DNA of 64,000 nucleotides. Source: Ilex aquifolium. Lineage: Eukaryota; Streptophyta; Magnoliopsida; Aquifoliales; Aquifoliaceae. The stretch lies in NCBI GenBank assembly GCA_951799425.1, contig OX637397.1:39970409-40034408 (forward strand). Reading direction: 5' to 3'. Of the stretch, positions 46,187-57,900 are shown one piece after another. Made by a program: the position numbers and the translations under genes. The notes under the pieces are model-generated. The model ran no database searches. It was not told the DNA's origin and saw nothing but the letters and a program-made list of their open reading frames with translations. How positions within the stretch are numbered: position 1 is the first letter of the stretch; every line of letters begins with the position of its first letter.

Positions 46187-46942
46187 ATACACTTTTATGG
46201 TGTTTTAGGTATAAGGATTTAGTCTTCCTTTTCCTTAAATTAGTTTTATTTAAAGTAGTTTAAGCTTTTAGTGACTAAGGAGAAGTACTTTTAGTATACT
46301 ATATAATGATAGAATGGAGGTGCCTATTTATACATCAATGTATAATTTTACAGTCCAAATGTCGGAACGTTGCAAGGATGGATGTTGTCTTCTTTTGATT
46401 AATTTCTTATCGAACAAAGTTGTTTGTAATTTATCTCTCGATGTAAGTTGTTGCACAAGACGATAAGTCTAAGAGAGGCCTTTTTCATTTCAAAATGAAC
46501 AATTTCATATCAATTTCATCACCTAATCACTATATAATAGTTTGTATATAAATCAATTTCAACAAATGATAGCTTAATTTAAGCACAAATTCATTATAAA
46601 AACATTCTTAATTTAACCTCAATTTAACCAAATTCTTTCAGAACTAGGCTTCATGTCCAAGGAGGTTCAATTCCACCCACTCACATCTACTAAGTTGAAT
46701 GTAAGTGGACGGAAGCCTAAGACTAAGACTACTGAGACAAAGATGGTAGAAATTGAGGGTCTTTTCTAAAGTGGGAGCATTAGGTGATTGCCTTAATCGG
46801 CCATCGATTTTGAATTGGTTGCTATTAATTGGAAAAATAAAAAAAATATTCTAAAATAAGAAAATTATATACGTAACACATTTTTATTAATCGAAAAGTA
46901 AAGATATGATACCCAAAAAGTGTTTTTCAACATTATTACGAT
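46187..46942. other. 3' flank of the NPF pseudogene, no gene seen
   Basis: AT-rich. Likely the former 3' UTR plus intergenic DNA. No repeat recognised. Confidence 0.4.
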
Positions 46943-47236
46943 TAGGGGTGTCAAAATATGACATGATCCGTTAACATGACACGAATACAATACGAAATTA
47001 GAAAATTTGCGTCTTACTTAAGCCAATATGACATGATCCGTTAACATGACACGAATACAATACGAAATTAGAAAATTTGCGTCTTACTTAAGCCACTTGT
47101 TTAGTAAATAAGTGGACCCGACAAGACACAATTAATAAATGAATCGAGTATGGGTGAAGTGAATCTGAAAAAACATAATACGATGCGTTTATATATTAGT
47201 TATACACGGTTCATACACGACTTAAATCGATATAAA
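46943..47236. mobile_element. truncated hAT-like element
   Basis: Begins TAGGGGTGTCAAA, like the 40381 element, with ACACGA-rich body. No matching right end is found. Confidence 0.45.
46955..47094. repeat. exact 70-bp tandem duplication
   Basis: Two adjacent copies with no difference by eye, each starting AATATGACATGATCCGTTAA. Recent origin, or an assembly duplicate. Confidence 0.88.
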
Positions 47237-48500
47237 CCATGCAAGTTTGGTATCTAAGGACCCTTATATTTTCAGGGGATCAGGTGTGAACATTCAACCA
47301 AACTCAAAATTTTAATGTTGACCTACACTCAAACTCAAAATTTGAGTAAAAAAATTGAATCAAAATCTTGATTTGATGTCAACTCTTCCGATTAGAAAAC
47401 CCAATTTCATATCCAAATCTTTTTTAAAAATTCCTATATTATCTTAAAAGATATTTTTTGTAAATTTTTTCTCCTCTTCAAGCTTTATCGATTTCTAGAA
47501 TTCGAAGGATGCCAACCACAACTTGGTCGGTGGTTTTTGGGTATTCAAGTTTGAAGTTGAACTGAGTCTATCAAATGCCATAGTTGATAGAGAGATGATT
47601 AGGTTTAATTTTAGGGTTAGGGTTAGGGTTTTGTTATGGATGCTATGAAGGGAGGAGTGGCTAGTGGTGCTGGAAGCTATGAAGGGAGGAGTGGTGGAGG
47701 AGTGCCGTGAGAGATGGAGTGGAAGTTTTGGCAGGGAATCCTTCCTTCTTGGCATATCGACGACAGAAAAAAGAAAAGAGAGAAGGATTCAGTTTTGGCT
47801 CAAAAATTTTTGAGTAAAAATTTCATGTTCCCTCAATTTAAGTCAAGAAAATAATTTTCCTTATTTTGATATAAGTTTGAGATAAAAATTGAAAAGGTTT
47901 TTTTGGGCCTTTTTTGCCCAAATTTATGTTTGAGTTTTGTTTTTGGTAGAAGCATAGATAGCCTAAGATTGATTCTCCTCAATAAAGATGTCAAAAAAAT
48001 ATTATTCTAATAAGAACTCTTGGATTTATTTTTTGGGACCATATCTCTTAACACATTATTAGATCAGTAAATTAGTTTAGATTTAAGATCCAAAAAATGT
48101 TATTGTTGTATAAAAATAGCAATAAATTTATACAAATTTGAAGTGCAAATTTTAAAAAATTATAAATTTATAAATATTTCAAAACTAGCCAAAAAAAATT
48201 TGCACTAGAGGTAGTTGCCCCCACTGTCCATAGCGTAAATCCATCACTAGTACTCAAACTTTGATTTAAATTTTTATTAAATAAAAATAAAATTAAAATA
48301 AGCTCCATTATTATCCTCAACCCCGTAAGAAAACTAAAAAAGAATCAATTTTTACTCAAATTTATAACGATCATATTTCACAATTCTCTATATGTCAAAT
48401 GATCATGTATATATATTTCATTATCTTCTATTTTTCTCTCCTTTCTCTTTCTCTTTACCTTTTCTATTTTTTTCAATATGTATTTAAAGTTTTAAACTCA
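47237..48500. repeat. paralogue of 35740-36720 upstream of DRP1C
   Basis: Shared from the CCATGCAAGTTTGGTATCTAA edge through the Harbinger-like element (47258-47963) and its right flank (TAAGATTGATT...). This copy has an extra segment near 47258-47310, an internal 90-bp segment near 47800, and about 170 bp missing from the other copy. A telomere-like TTTAGGGTTAGGGTTAGGG lies at 47608-47632; the paralogue has one repeat only. Confidence 0.75.
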
Positions 48501-48947
48501 TTAGTAAATTAAAAAATTATAATTCCACTCAAATTCAATTTTATTTTTATTTAAATTTAAAAATCAATAATTATGTATTTTAAAAAAAATTGAAGAATAC
48601 GAAAATGTTTGAAAAAATCACTACTACTTTGATGTTTTTTTTTTTTGGTCTAAAATTACGTAATTATTATCATGCAAATGCATCATCAACCGTTTTGCCG
48701 TTTCTTTTTTGTCTCCATTTCTCTCCCTTGCTTCCCACCTCCTCCTTTCTCCCTCCCTGTCTCAGATTTCCATCTCCGAATGATCCATTTCCATCTGATC
48801 CCATAACATCCCCAAACCTTCATCAACCTTGTATCCCACATTGACGTTACAAAAACAAAAAAGGTAATCGTTTCTGTCTGATCCGATTTTTTGCCACAGT
48901 TTCCTCACCACCCAGATCCAAATTTCACACCACATTGAATCGCTAAA
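48501..48947 (+). promoter_or_regulatory. promoter and 5' UTR region of DRP1C-like gene
   Basis: AT-rich up to about 48690, then a strongly pyrimidine-rich stretch (48700-48770) typical of plant leaders, then the ATG at 48948. I see no clear TATA box. A 5' UTR intron is possible. Confidence 0.4.
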
Positions 48948-51900
48948 ATGGCCACAATGGAGAGCTTGATTGGACTTGTGAACAAAATCCAAAGAGCTTG
49001 CACTGTATTAGGGGATCATGGTGGCGAAGGAATGTCCCTCTGGGAAGCTCTTCCTTCTGTAGCTGTTGTTGGAGGCCAGGTCACATGTCACATTTTCCTC
49101 ACAATCCTTACTTCTTTATCTGACTGTTGGTTTTTCCTTTCTTTTTAAATTATTTTTTTTTCTGGCGAAAATCAGAGTTCTGGAAAATCATCGGTGTTGG
49201 AAAGCGTTGTTGGGAGAGATTTTCTGCCTCGTGGATCCGGTAATTTATCCATTTTTTCACCTTTTTTGGCTTTGTCATTGTTGTTTTTTTTTGGTATCTG
49301 ACTTTAATTCTTTGATTAACCATGTTGTCACATTGAAGAGAAAATGGGAGAATAGTAGATAGACATACATTCTTAATACCGAGCTTTGATTAACCATGTT
49401 GTCACATTGAGCTTTTCTATCTTTTTTTTTTTTTTTTTCTGGTCAGGTGAGCTTTACATTTTAAGAATAGAAAAATGCTAAAGAAATTTAAGGTGCCTTG
49501 AGTCATTAGCCGTTGTCTATGGCGCTTGCGTTTATATCGAATAGAAAGATTGACCATTATCAGTCTGTTAAGTTCAACGAATGCCCTTGCCACAACCAAC
49601 TGGCCATAGCCTAGTTTCCCTCCTTTGGGATTTATTTCTCACATTCCCCTTTTTGAGGGTTTTATTTTGCCCCTCTTTCGGGTTCTCTTCACCCTTCTTT
49701 GCAGCAGCGGAGCCAGGATTTCTTATTTTTTTTGTGGTTGGGGGGGGGGGGGGGGATATGAAGTAGAAATGTGAGATAAAACATTAGTCGTAATTGTCGT
49801 ATTATTATTGAATTTCATCGTAGATGTTGGAGTTATCCAAGGTATTGAAGCTCCAAACAAAGCAAATCATGAAAGTTGTTGCATTTGGGAGGATGAATTG
49901 GTGGAACAGAATCAGGTGAATTAAACACAATTCAACTAGTTTGTGAAAAAAGAAGAGCTAAAAACTCTAAATGTATCATATCATTTTTACAAGGGGCATC
50001 ATATAATTCAACTTGTTTAAACAGTTGATTTATCCTATCTAAGGTCAAAAGGTGAAAATTTTAAACTCTAAGGGACATCATATAGATTAAAATTTTAAGT
50101 CCTTCATAAATATAGCATATACCCACACAACAAAATTCTGGTGGGCACACTTGCCCCCCTCACTATAAGTTGGCTCTGCCCCTGCTTCTTTGGCTGCTTT
50201 TGCTTTATCTTCATTGTAATACTAATAATTGATTCTCATTGTAATAGTGATACACCGTTGTACATCAAAACAGGAAATGTCCTTGTCACATTTGACCTGA
50301 TTTTGAGACATGTCATTGAAAGTCATGAAGGACAACGTGGTATTTTTCTTTGGCAAAAGTTAGATCTCATTATAATTTTTTTCTTGAATTTTAAGGGATT
50401 GTTACAAGGAGGCCATTGGTGTTGCAACTGCATAAAACAGAGGGGCAGTCGGAATATGCAGAGTTTCTTCATGCACCAAAGAAGAGGTTTACTGATTTTG
50501 GTAAGTGGAATTTGAAGAATGAATTTTCTTACCCTTCGTCTGATGCATATGGATGGTTATGTAATTTCAAACTGACGATCTTTGTTGCAAGGGTTACACG
50601 TATTGTCTATTCAAGCTTTGGTATGCTGAAAATTACTTATGTAGAGATGTCTTGAGACTAGAAGGGCATGAGACCTGAAGATTAGGTTAGGGCATGATGG
50701 GACTTTTTGAGTGTGGAATTTAGCTGAAGCTTTAGATTCCGCGTCTTCCTCTGCGGAGAATTCATCTTCTGCCTATGAAATAGCATCTGTTTTGGAGTAA
50801 CGGTAATGGAACTGTTCACAGGCCTGATTTCATAATCAAAAATGGAAAATTGGCTATGGAGATTCCGCGCGAGAGAAAGCGAAAAGATAAGAGAATGGCC
50901 ACAAATAAATAGATAGATAAGAGACAGAACAACGAAATAGATGAAAGACGAAGCGCTACGTAGTGAAAGAAAGAGTTTACAAAAAAGATCAACAAACCAA
51001 ACAACTAAACGTTAAAACGAAAATGAAGAAAAAGAAGAATGAAGTGTTTGACCCCAAGAAGAGGCCGTCTGATTCTAGGTGCATATCGAGGAAAGGGTTC
51101 TGCTAAATCAGATCAAACCTTTTTTTTTCATTTCTTTTCCTTATATGCCCATTGACTTAGCTGATTAGTCGGGTTATGCAGATTAACCTACTTTGCCTTT
51201 TTGACCCTCAAATGAAACCTCCCTCTCTTTCCAGCTTATCCTTCTTAAAAACAAATAGTTGGATTTATGGGGTATATGTTAACATTCTGTCTATGGGTAT
51301 CATTCTCATGCATATAGCTTGAGTGTATTGGCTTTGGATATTGGAGAGGTAGTAGATCATCTTTTTATAATGTGACTAAATTCTCTTTAGGGCTACAACT
51401 CGTGATACACTTTAGCCCTGAGAAGAACTGACCAGTTTTTCATTTATAGTTTATTTCCTTTTCCTTTGAAGATTGCTTGGCTTAATATGGTTCTACTGAA
51501 TGGTTGATGATATAATGGTGGTAGAAGGGAACTATATATATTGGGTATAATAATACGGAGTAATAAACCTTCTGATATTTTTATAGTCACATTATTGTGG
51601 GCAGCAAATCACATTGCTTTACTCCAGTAAATCAAGTGCCTTCCCCCTTTCTCTGTCACTTATAGAGTATGGCATATTCCAGTGCAGATATCACGTATTG
51701 TTTGCCAATCGTGCACTGGCATTCCTCTCAATTACAATCATGATCAAAGGAACCGACTCTGCCCATGAGATTGCACATCAATAGCATATTGATGTGCAGG
51801 GTTTATTTTTGTACCTAATATGCAAACCAGCAATTCTGTGTCTTTAATTCATCTGCCAATATACTACATAATGTTACAAAAGGATTAGGAGGTTTGACTA

Positions 51901-54900
51901 TGCTGAAGGCTTGAGTTCTGATAATTGGACATTCTTTGCTCATCACGTCTATTTCTGGTATAAGCAATGAATCAGCCCGCTCTGTCTATTCTGTTATATT
52001 CTGGAGAAGGAAAACTATTTATGAATACCTAAACCTGTTAAGAGGAATACATCAGTTCATCCGGCGATTGTTTGAAACATTGTTGTCCTTGTTCTTATTA
52101 TGTAAAAATGTAAAATCATCTTGAAAAGTTTCTGCTGCCAGTAAGCATAAAGCAATTATTCTTTATTGGAAGCAGCTAGGCTTACAATATGATTTCTCAT
52201 AATATTATTTACTCTCATGTTTGAATGTTTGTTTAATAAATTATTGAACTTATGTGTTTCTTCTTCTTCTCTCTTTTTTCTTCATTCTTGATATTGCAGC
52301 TGCTGTGCGCAAGGAGATTCAAGATGAAACAGATCGTATAACTGGGAGGACTAAGCAAATCTCTAACATTCCAATTCACTTGAGCATATATTCTCCAAAC
52401 GGTTTGTATTTGCTTTAAACTGTCTAGTCCCCGAGTCTAGCTTCTATCATTATATAGTAGAAATATAATGAATACTAGAACTAAAATACAATATTTTATG
52501 CTTCTTCATTGTTGATAGAATGACATATGTATGTTGTATGCTTCTTCAATATTGTCATATAATACCCATGCCAACACATGAAACTCCTCTCGGAAAAATC
52601 TCTTTTCCCACTATTTGGGATTAGCCATAAAAATAGTATTCTACAACTCCTGCCCATTTGGTTCATACTTTGGGTTCTACATAGGTGACTGCATCTTTAC
52701 TCACCTCTTTAAATTACAGACCTTTTGATCTTTTGCTCATCCTGGTAGCACCCTCAATTTGGACAATGTAACTCCTCTCATGGATGCAGTAATTTGTGCA
52801 ACTATGTTTTATTTTAGATAAATAAACGCTCTCTCCATCTATCTTCCCGTATTAAGTAGAAGAAGAGACATTTCGGAAGCTATCTAATTCTTATATGTTA
52901 TAGTATTACCTTACTATTATACTAATTTCTTAATTGTTCTACTCGCTTTCCTATTATTGTTCTACTTTCCTAATTGTAATTGGCTTTAATATCAATCCAG
53001 GGCCAACTCGTCTAGTGGCGGAGCCAAGAATATGTTTTAGGGTGGGCACACTTAACCACAAGGTTTACTTTATCCTCTAATGGATAAAAATAATGTTATA
53101 CATTTATGTTTTACATATCATATTTAATACTTAAAGATTCAAAAACATAAAAAAAAAAAAAGTCAAAGCCAGTATGCATAGTCTATTTAAACAAAGGTTA
53201 ATTATAACCCTTTATAAAAAAAATGAGGCTAATTATAGTCATTCACAATTGACCCCGACGAGTCTTCATACTTTAAAAGCGTTCTATGATAACTTCGTTA
53301 TCAATGCCATCAAAAATAACAATGGAGTGGGCCAAAGGTTTCTTTCACTCAACTTTTTTTTTATCAATAATGCTTTTTGGGCTTAATTTGTTGACATAAT
53401 CTGTCACAATCAGTGAAATGATTGTGGGTCCCAACAAATATTGGGGTCCATTGCCAACCTAATTGTTATGAATAATTAGGTCGATAAAATAGGTTCAAAT
53501 AACATTACTCTTTTTTTCTTGTTGACTCTGAGAGATTTGATATAGCCCATATTCTTTTGTTATTCCAAGTATCCTGGAGATTTGTTCTCCTCTCCATGAT
53601 TAGCCAAAGAATGGAACCAGATTTGTTTTTTTAAATCATTAGGGTGGGCCTAATTGAAGGTATCCAAAAAAATATATAAAATATATATAGGTAATTTTTT
53701 TTCCAGCATCCAATCCTCTTCTCTCTTGTTCTTTCTGTTATAAGTGTAGTACCTTTGTAAACCACCAAACCATAACATTACAAGACATCAATTCTCTCAT
53801 TCTCTTTATTTTTTTTCTAATAGGTAGTGTTAAGGGAGAATCAAAACATCGTATCCCAAAGTTTTCATAACAAGTTTTATTGTTTTATAATTTTATGACT
53901 TTTTTAATTCCAAGCTCATGTTATATTTTTTGGGGTAGATAGAATTTATTGATTTGTAACTGTGAGAGTTAGATAAAAGCATCTACATAGAAAAAATATT
54001 CAAAAAGAGAAAATTTGAAAAACTAATTGAATCTAAAAAGAACTTCTTAAGAAATTTATCCTCGTGACAAAAAAATATAACCAAAACTGTAAGAGAAAAT
54101 TATGTAAAATGAACAACTAATATACCTCATATCATTAGAAAGATTAGGCAGATTAATCATACTATCAATTGAATAGATAGGAGTAAAATTTGAGTACAAA
54201 ACTTAATTAGAAATTAATCTATAAAAAATGACAAAAATAATTTTTAAGTTAGTATTAAAAAATAAAAAGCCGCACTTTGAATTGCCACTTTAGGCCTCAA
54301 AGTTTATCCAGCTGCCCCTGTATCAATCTAGTATAAATAGGTGATAGGGTCTAGGTAATACAAACCATGTTGTTTCATAATCTCTTTCTTCCCCTAAATC
54401 CTAATATAGAATTATTCATATTTCAATTTGGTATCAGATCAAGATAGTAGGATGAGAACGGTCCTAGGCGAGTGGGGGGCCCTAGGTGAGCGTCTTACTC
54501 GCCTAGAGGTTGGGTCGGCCCTACATACATTGAGTTATAATCCTCTATGTCTTCACCAATTGTTGTGGATTCTGTGTTCAACCCAATTTAGTGTTGGTTT
54601 AGTGGTTTTTGGCCCAGTTTGGTGTCGGTTTAGTAATTTTCATCTCGGTTCAATCTCAGTTCAGCGTTTTCAACTCGATTTATTGTACCAGTTCAGTGGT
54701 TTTCATCCTAATTTGGTACTAGTTTAGTGTTTTTCAACCCCGTTCAATGCTAATTTACTGTTTTCATAGTTTTCGGCCCGATTTAGGGCCAGTTCATTAG
54801 TTTTCAACCCAGTTTTGTGTTGGTTTATTGGGTTTCATCCTGGATTAATGTCGGTCTAGTGTTTTTAGCCCGGTTTAGTGTCTATTCAATGGTTCTGGTA

Positions 54901-57900
54901 AGTTTGGTGCTAATTTAGTGATTTCTAGGCTAGTTTAGTGCCGGTTTAGTAGTTTTTAGCGGTGCAATTCTTGCGTTTTCGTCCTAATTTAGTACTTCTT
55001 TTTGTGTTATTTAGCATCGGATTTGACTCCAATTCTTGTTGGTTTACCCTATTTTCGATTCTTGTGGTTGAATTTGAATTTTTCCAGCAGTTTATTGTAG
55101 TGTTGTTGGTTATGTTGGTTTGTATAGGTATTATTATTGTTCAGCTCATGTCTTAGACTTCAATTGGGCAACCAGGTTTATTTCTCATGGGGAATACCGT
55201 CGTAGTGCATGTTAATTAAAAAATTATGTATGTTCTGAAGCAGTCACCTACAACTTGGATTTATTATAGTTATTGTTTACGTGGTCATATTGCTACTCCA
55301 TTTGTAAGGTCCGGTGACCAACTCGGTGTTATCCTCGCCAAACAATTGGCGCGGTCCACTTTTAGTAGCCTTTGTTGCAAGTTGGACATTTTTTATCTCT
55401 ATGCTCTTGCTTGAAGGGGAATATTAGAGGATTACTTTCCTATAGTTATACGTTGCTATTATGTTACTTTTCTATTGTTCTATTTTCCTATTATATCGTT
55501 TTCCTGTTAATTGTCTTCAATATCAATCTGATACAAATAGGTCAACTGTGCAGGCAGCACAAACCATTGTTTCATAATCTCTTCCTTCATCTCTTCTTCC
55601 TCTTCCTCTTATTCTTATTTTTCTTCTCTTTCTTTCCTTAAATCCTAATATTCAACTTTAAAAGACTAATACACGGCTGAAGGTGAGACTGTAATTTGGA
55701 GGCGAGTTTGTATCCAGCCCTCCTTTCCCAGGAACTACAAATGGTTGAACAACCACTGGCTCTAACCACTAGTTATATCAAGTGAAAATTATACATGTGA
55801 ATTGTTGCACATAATTTACAAGGAGTGAATCTTATCATGGTTTTCCTGTTTCTATCCTCCTTTCTGTTCTCAATATTCCCTTTTTCACCAGGACACTGGT
55901 CATAGAGGGCTCAGGATCAGTGCTTCATTCTTTTACTCTTGAATATGCTTGGTGTCCGTCAATGCTCTTACACCTTTTATTTGCTTTAGTCGATGTGGAC
56001 ACAGTAACATCTATTGAATCCTTCAGTGGAGTTGCATATTACTTTAAGCAGTTAGATAGTTCCCAGAACTTCTTGTTGAGTGCCTTTACACTTCACAAAT
56101 TGTTGTGTCCTTAGCAAGAATTACCAGGATCATGTTAAGTTTGGAAATCTTTGTTTAGCAATAGTTTGTCGAAAGTGAATTATGAAAAAAATAAAATCTC
56201 TTAATTTGCTTCCTTATTTTTAGAGTGAACGTAGTGTCCTTTAATTCAGTCTCCAATTGTACAATAAAGCTGAAGAAGAATTGCTCTAGCCCTGGGTCTG
56301 AAGAATGAATTTGAATCTTCTGGATCAATGTCATCTATACTATAACATATGGTTTGAATAAATTTTGGTAGATAGGAACACATCTCAAATCTTTTCAGAA
56401 ATAGAGATGCTGAAATGAAGAAGTTTACTATGAGAAGATACTTGGTTTTATGTAATGGTGAAAGAAAGTACTTTCAAAATTAAGGTCATCGAGATAAGGT
56501 ACTTTTACCCTTTCAATTTGCACCATATCTTATGATACTTATCTTACCATACATTTCGATACAATCAAAAAACGATAATATCAAAATGACCTTGTTTCAC
56601 AAGGCTTTTTCTACCTAAACAATGAAACAACATTGTTTCCCCCATTTGTCATTTTTATTTTTTGGTTTGACCTCAAACAAACGAAGTTCTCGATCATCTT
56701 CTTCTCCCAAGACCTTCTTTTTGTTTCTTCTGCATCTTATTCTTCATCTCATTCAAGCAAACGAAACCTATCTACATTTAAATCGTTGTTGTGAAGACAA
56801 ATGATTGTTCCTCTTTTGATCTCTATTGGACACACGAATCACATGAAATGATAAGTGAATTTAATAGGTCAAAGAGAAAAAATTTGTTGCCCTTGATTTC
56901 TTAACATGAAAATGATTTTTATTACCTCTTAGTCCTTAATATAGATTGATGATTATTTAGGGTGCGTTTGGTAACGCTTTCGTTTTTATGTTTTCAAAAA
57001 AATAAAAAATAGAATCAATGTTTTGTTTTTTTTGTGGTTAAAAGTTGAAAGAAAAAACGTGTTTGGATGTAGTTGTTGTTTTACGAAATCTAAAAACTAA
57101 AACGGAAAATATGTTTGGTAACCATTTTATTTTATGTCATATATTTTACATTTATTTTAATTCTTGATAAACTATATCCACATGATTATATGTCAATACA
57201 TATATATATTTTTTTTTAAAAAGAAAAGAGAAATTTTATAGAATTAATCAATGAATTACAAGAAACAAAGAATTACAAGAATTCTAACAATTCAAAAAAT
57301 ACACTTTGAGGCTTTAATCCTTCAAAAAGCCCAAAAACCACCTTGAATACCACCATGGCAGCAGCCTCACTTCCAAAACCCAAATCATTACATGCCACCA
57401 TAGCACACACAGCAGCATAGCAGCTCAACCAGAGCAGCTCAGCAGCACAGCCATCAGAACAGCTAAACAGAATATCAACACAGCAGCCTAACTCCTTCCA
57501 AGGATTCCATCTGCAGCCAACCACTGAATCAACACAACACCAACTAAGCCCAACACCTTCCAGCTTCCCACATCTCAACCATGGTCATCAAAAACCAACA
57601 CATTCCTAGTTCTCAGCACAGGCAAACCCCTCTGATCCTGCACTATCCCATGAAGGATAGCTGTAGGTAACTGACTTACAGAAAAATCAGAAGAGCAGCC
57701 ACTATACAGTGCCTGATTAGCTAAGGCATCAGCAACCACATTAGCTTCCCTATAAACATTCCCCAACTAAAAAACCATCCTGCTAAAGAGCTGCCTAATT
57801 TGAGACAAAATTCCCAAAAAAGGCCAGGCACACCTCATTCTTCATGATATAGTATCCACCAGCATCATATGTGGGCTGGCCTCAAATGGGGATCAATTAC

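Larger units (their letters stand above)
52896..55654 (+). mobile_element. degenerate Ty1/copia remnant in DRP1C intron 4
   Basis: A short left LTR (52896-54425, including a nested hAT) and right LTR (about 55423-55654) share CTATTATACT..., TTCTATTGTTCTA, CAATATCAATC and CATAATCTCTTCCTTC words. A primer-binding-like TTTGGTATCAGATC follows the left LTR (tRNA-Met type) and a purine tract (GAAGGGGAA) precedes the right LTR. The internal region is only about 1 kb. It keeps pol remnants: [10 protein letters not shown], like the copia RT LKQSPRAW motif (near 55229), and [16 protein letters not shown]...LCCKLDI, like the RNase H end (about 55298-55413). Confidence 0.75.

Noticed and set aside
47608..47632. 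Telomere-like TTTAGGG repeats
   Set aside because: Only three units, and the paralogue has one; too short for an interstitial telomere.
57273..57578. Cys-rich 101-codon minus-strand frame
   Set aside because: Lies in the 3' non-coding tail of the LINE fragment; composition comes from CAGCAG-like sequence.
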